Assembly (NCBI GenBank): GCA_024650045.1
Contig: JANKMU010000003.1
Span: forward strand, 50,738-114,737
Reading direction: 5' to 3'
From: Mycoplasmatota bacterium
Lineage (GTDB): Bacteria; Bacillota_I; Bacilli_A; Acholeplasmatales; Acholeplasmataceae
Length of the DNA stretch: 64,000 nucleotides
In this document: piece after piece, positions 63,075-64,000 of the stretch
How positions within the stretch are numbered: position 1 is the stretch's first letter
How the letters are laid out: each line of letters starts with the position of its first letter
Translations under genes and position numbers: made by a program
The notes under the pieces: model-generated
What the model saw: only the letters and a program-made list of their open reading frames with translations
The model's database searches: none
What the model was told of the DNA's origin: nothing

Positions 63075-64000
63075 TTAGTGAATTATGTTGAGTTTAGATA
63101 ATTTCTTTAAATGAATATATCTAAGTAAGTATAATGTCAGAAGTTGTATCGGTATGATAATCATTGTTGCATAGATCAAATATTTAGCATGAAGTGATAA
63201 GTTAAAGTACATATATTCATAAATGTTAAAACCTTTTTGATTTAATCGATCCAATAAATAATTCACAAAAGAAACGGATAATAAAATCGATAAGATGATC
63301 CATATTGAATTCTTTAAACTATAAAAGGCACTTAATTTTCGATCACTATGTGCATAAGATCGGTTTAATAATACTTGATGATAATCCCATCTAATAGATA
63401 CTCTAGCATAACCAAAGGATACCAACAAAGTAGCTAATAATAAACCAACAGATATTAATGCGTAATCCAATGCAAATCCATTAATATAACTTTGTGTTTG
63501 TGAAGCTATTAATCGATCTGCTGAGTAGATACCGATATCTTCATTTAAGAAACCAACATTTTCATAGAAAAATGTGACTGCCTTATCTTCTGGCCAGACA
63601 AATAAACTCAAGACTTCTTCATTTAATTCCCAATCATCACTGAGAGATAAGTATAATCTTCTAAGCTCACCATTTGTTTTGAAAACAGTTGTTTCTGGGA
63701 AATATACTTTCATTTGATTTTCATCTAACTCAGTACTTTCATAAATTCCATAGATAGGTATATTAAAATTGCGAAATTGAGATTTTGATTGTAAATAATT
63801 ATAATAAAAGGTTGCTGCACTAAATGAAAATGATTCATATAGATCTAGGTCATTAACAAATGCTTCAGTTATTTCTGAAACATCAACATCTAAAAGATTT
63901 GCCAGTTGATGATTTGAAATTAGCATACCTTGAGGATTTCTAAAGTCTGGTGAAATATCACCAATAAATGTCAAATCATCGACTGATTTAACGACGTTTA
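63075..64000 (-). CDS. FtsX-like ABC permease, C-terminal part (cut by window edge)
   Basis: The frame is open to the right edge (codons read NVVKSVDDL before the track's TTG), so the start is outside the window. The visible ~308 residues have a long soluble region of ~165 residues, then about three membrane segments (ALISVGLLLATLLVSFGY, NSIWIILSILLSVSFVNYL, YLIYATMIIIPIQLLTLYLLR). One extracytoplasmic domain followed by three C-terminal helices is the layout of FtsX/MacB-type permeases. The assignment is tentative, as no sharp motif is present. Confidence 0.6.
   Translation of the reverse strand, partial: NVVKSVDDLTFIGDISPDFRNPQGMLISNHQLANLLDVDVSEITEAFVNDLDLYESFSFSAATFYYNYLQSKSQFRNFNIPIYGIYESTELDENQMKVYFPETTVFKTNGELRRLYLSLSDDWELNEEVLSLFVWPEDKAVTFFYENVGFLNEDIGIYSADRLIASQTQSYINGFALDYALISVGLLLATLLVSFGYARVSIRWDYHQVLLNRSYAHSDRKLSAFYSLKNSIWIILSILLSVSFVNYLLDRLNQKGFNIYEYMYFNLSLHAKYLIYATMIIIPIQLLTLYLLRYIHLKKLSKLNIIH

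Noticed and set aside
1-64000. CRISPR arrays, insertion sequences, tRNA and rRNA genes
   Set aside because: No regularly spaced repeats, transposase frames, tRNA-like cloverleafs or rRNA segments were seen by eye; a dedicated scan was not possible.

Overview
The window looks like part of a Mollicutes chromosome that uses the standard genetic code, most likely an Acholeplasma-type bacterium (family Acholeplasmataceae or a close relative). The evidence is low GC, short intergenic gaps, many ATGA-type gene overlaps, tryptophan encoded by TGG, and TGA used freely as a stop. That excludes the Mycoplasma/Spiroplasma code. Gene pairs such as rpsO-pnp, hisS-aspS and truB-ribF are typical of the Firmicutes-Mollicutes lineage. 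The genus is an inference. No tRNA, rRNA, CRISPR, insertion sequence or prophage was seen.

Left part (1-46.6 kb) is mostly plus strand and largely housekeeping. It holds a HAAS/DUF4097 envelope pair cut by the window edge; pepV; a thyA-folA-plsC operon; pyrimidine-nucleoside phosphorylase; and a minus-strand SPFH/NfeD membrane operon. A TPP riboswitch precedes thiT. Then come recU, rnjA, rarA, apt, relA and dtd. A T-box leader heads a long GNAT-hisS-aspS-msrA-comEB-ylbL-orf-lspA-rluD operon. Next are rnhC, mutS2, trxA, truB-ribF, a c-di-AMP receptor, rpsO-pnp, L25 and RNase P RNA. A metal-transport block follows: a yybP-ykoY-type leader ahead of a cation antiporter, back to back with an unidentified structured leader ahead of two CorC-like genes. 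After that come a duplicated lipoprotein, lepA, and a hemW-xerD-deoB-membrane protein operon.

Near 46.7-49.6 kb the dominant coding strand switches from plus to minus. Inside a 1.18-kb gene-free stretch lies a 28-bp site that matches the Bacillus subtilis dif sequence, recalled from memory, at 23 of 28 positions. Genes converge on it from both sides and a Xer recombinase gene is about 4 kb away. This is most simply the replication terminus and chromosome-dimer resolution site.

The right part (49.6-61.7 kb) is one apparent eleven-gene minus-strand operon: thiolase, acetoacetyl-CoA reductase-like FabG, a KAS III-like enzyme, a complete LivHMGF-type ABC importer with its binding lipoprotein, a CoA-transferase and two alpha/beta hydrolases. 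A divergent TetR gene and repeated operator-like sequences sit at its head. Together these could import a short carboxylic acid, attach it to CoA and split it to acetyl-CoA; 3-hydroxybutyrate is one fitting substrate, by inference. The LivG subunit has an unusual ~220-residue charged helical N-terminal extension and the binding protein carries two Ig-like domains. The window ends in a small DUF2892 protein and a truncated FtsX-like permease.
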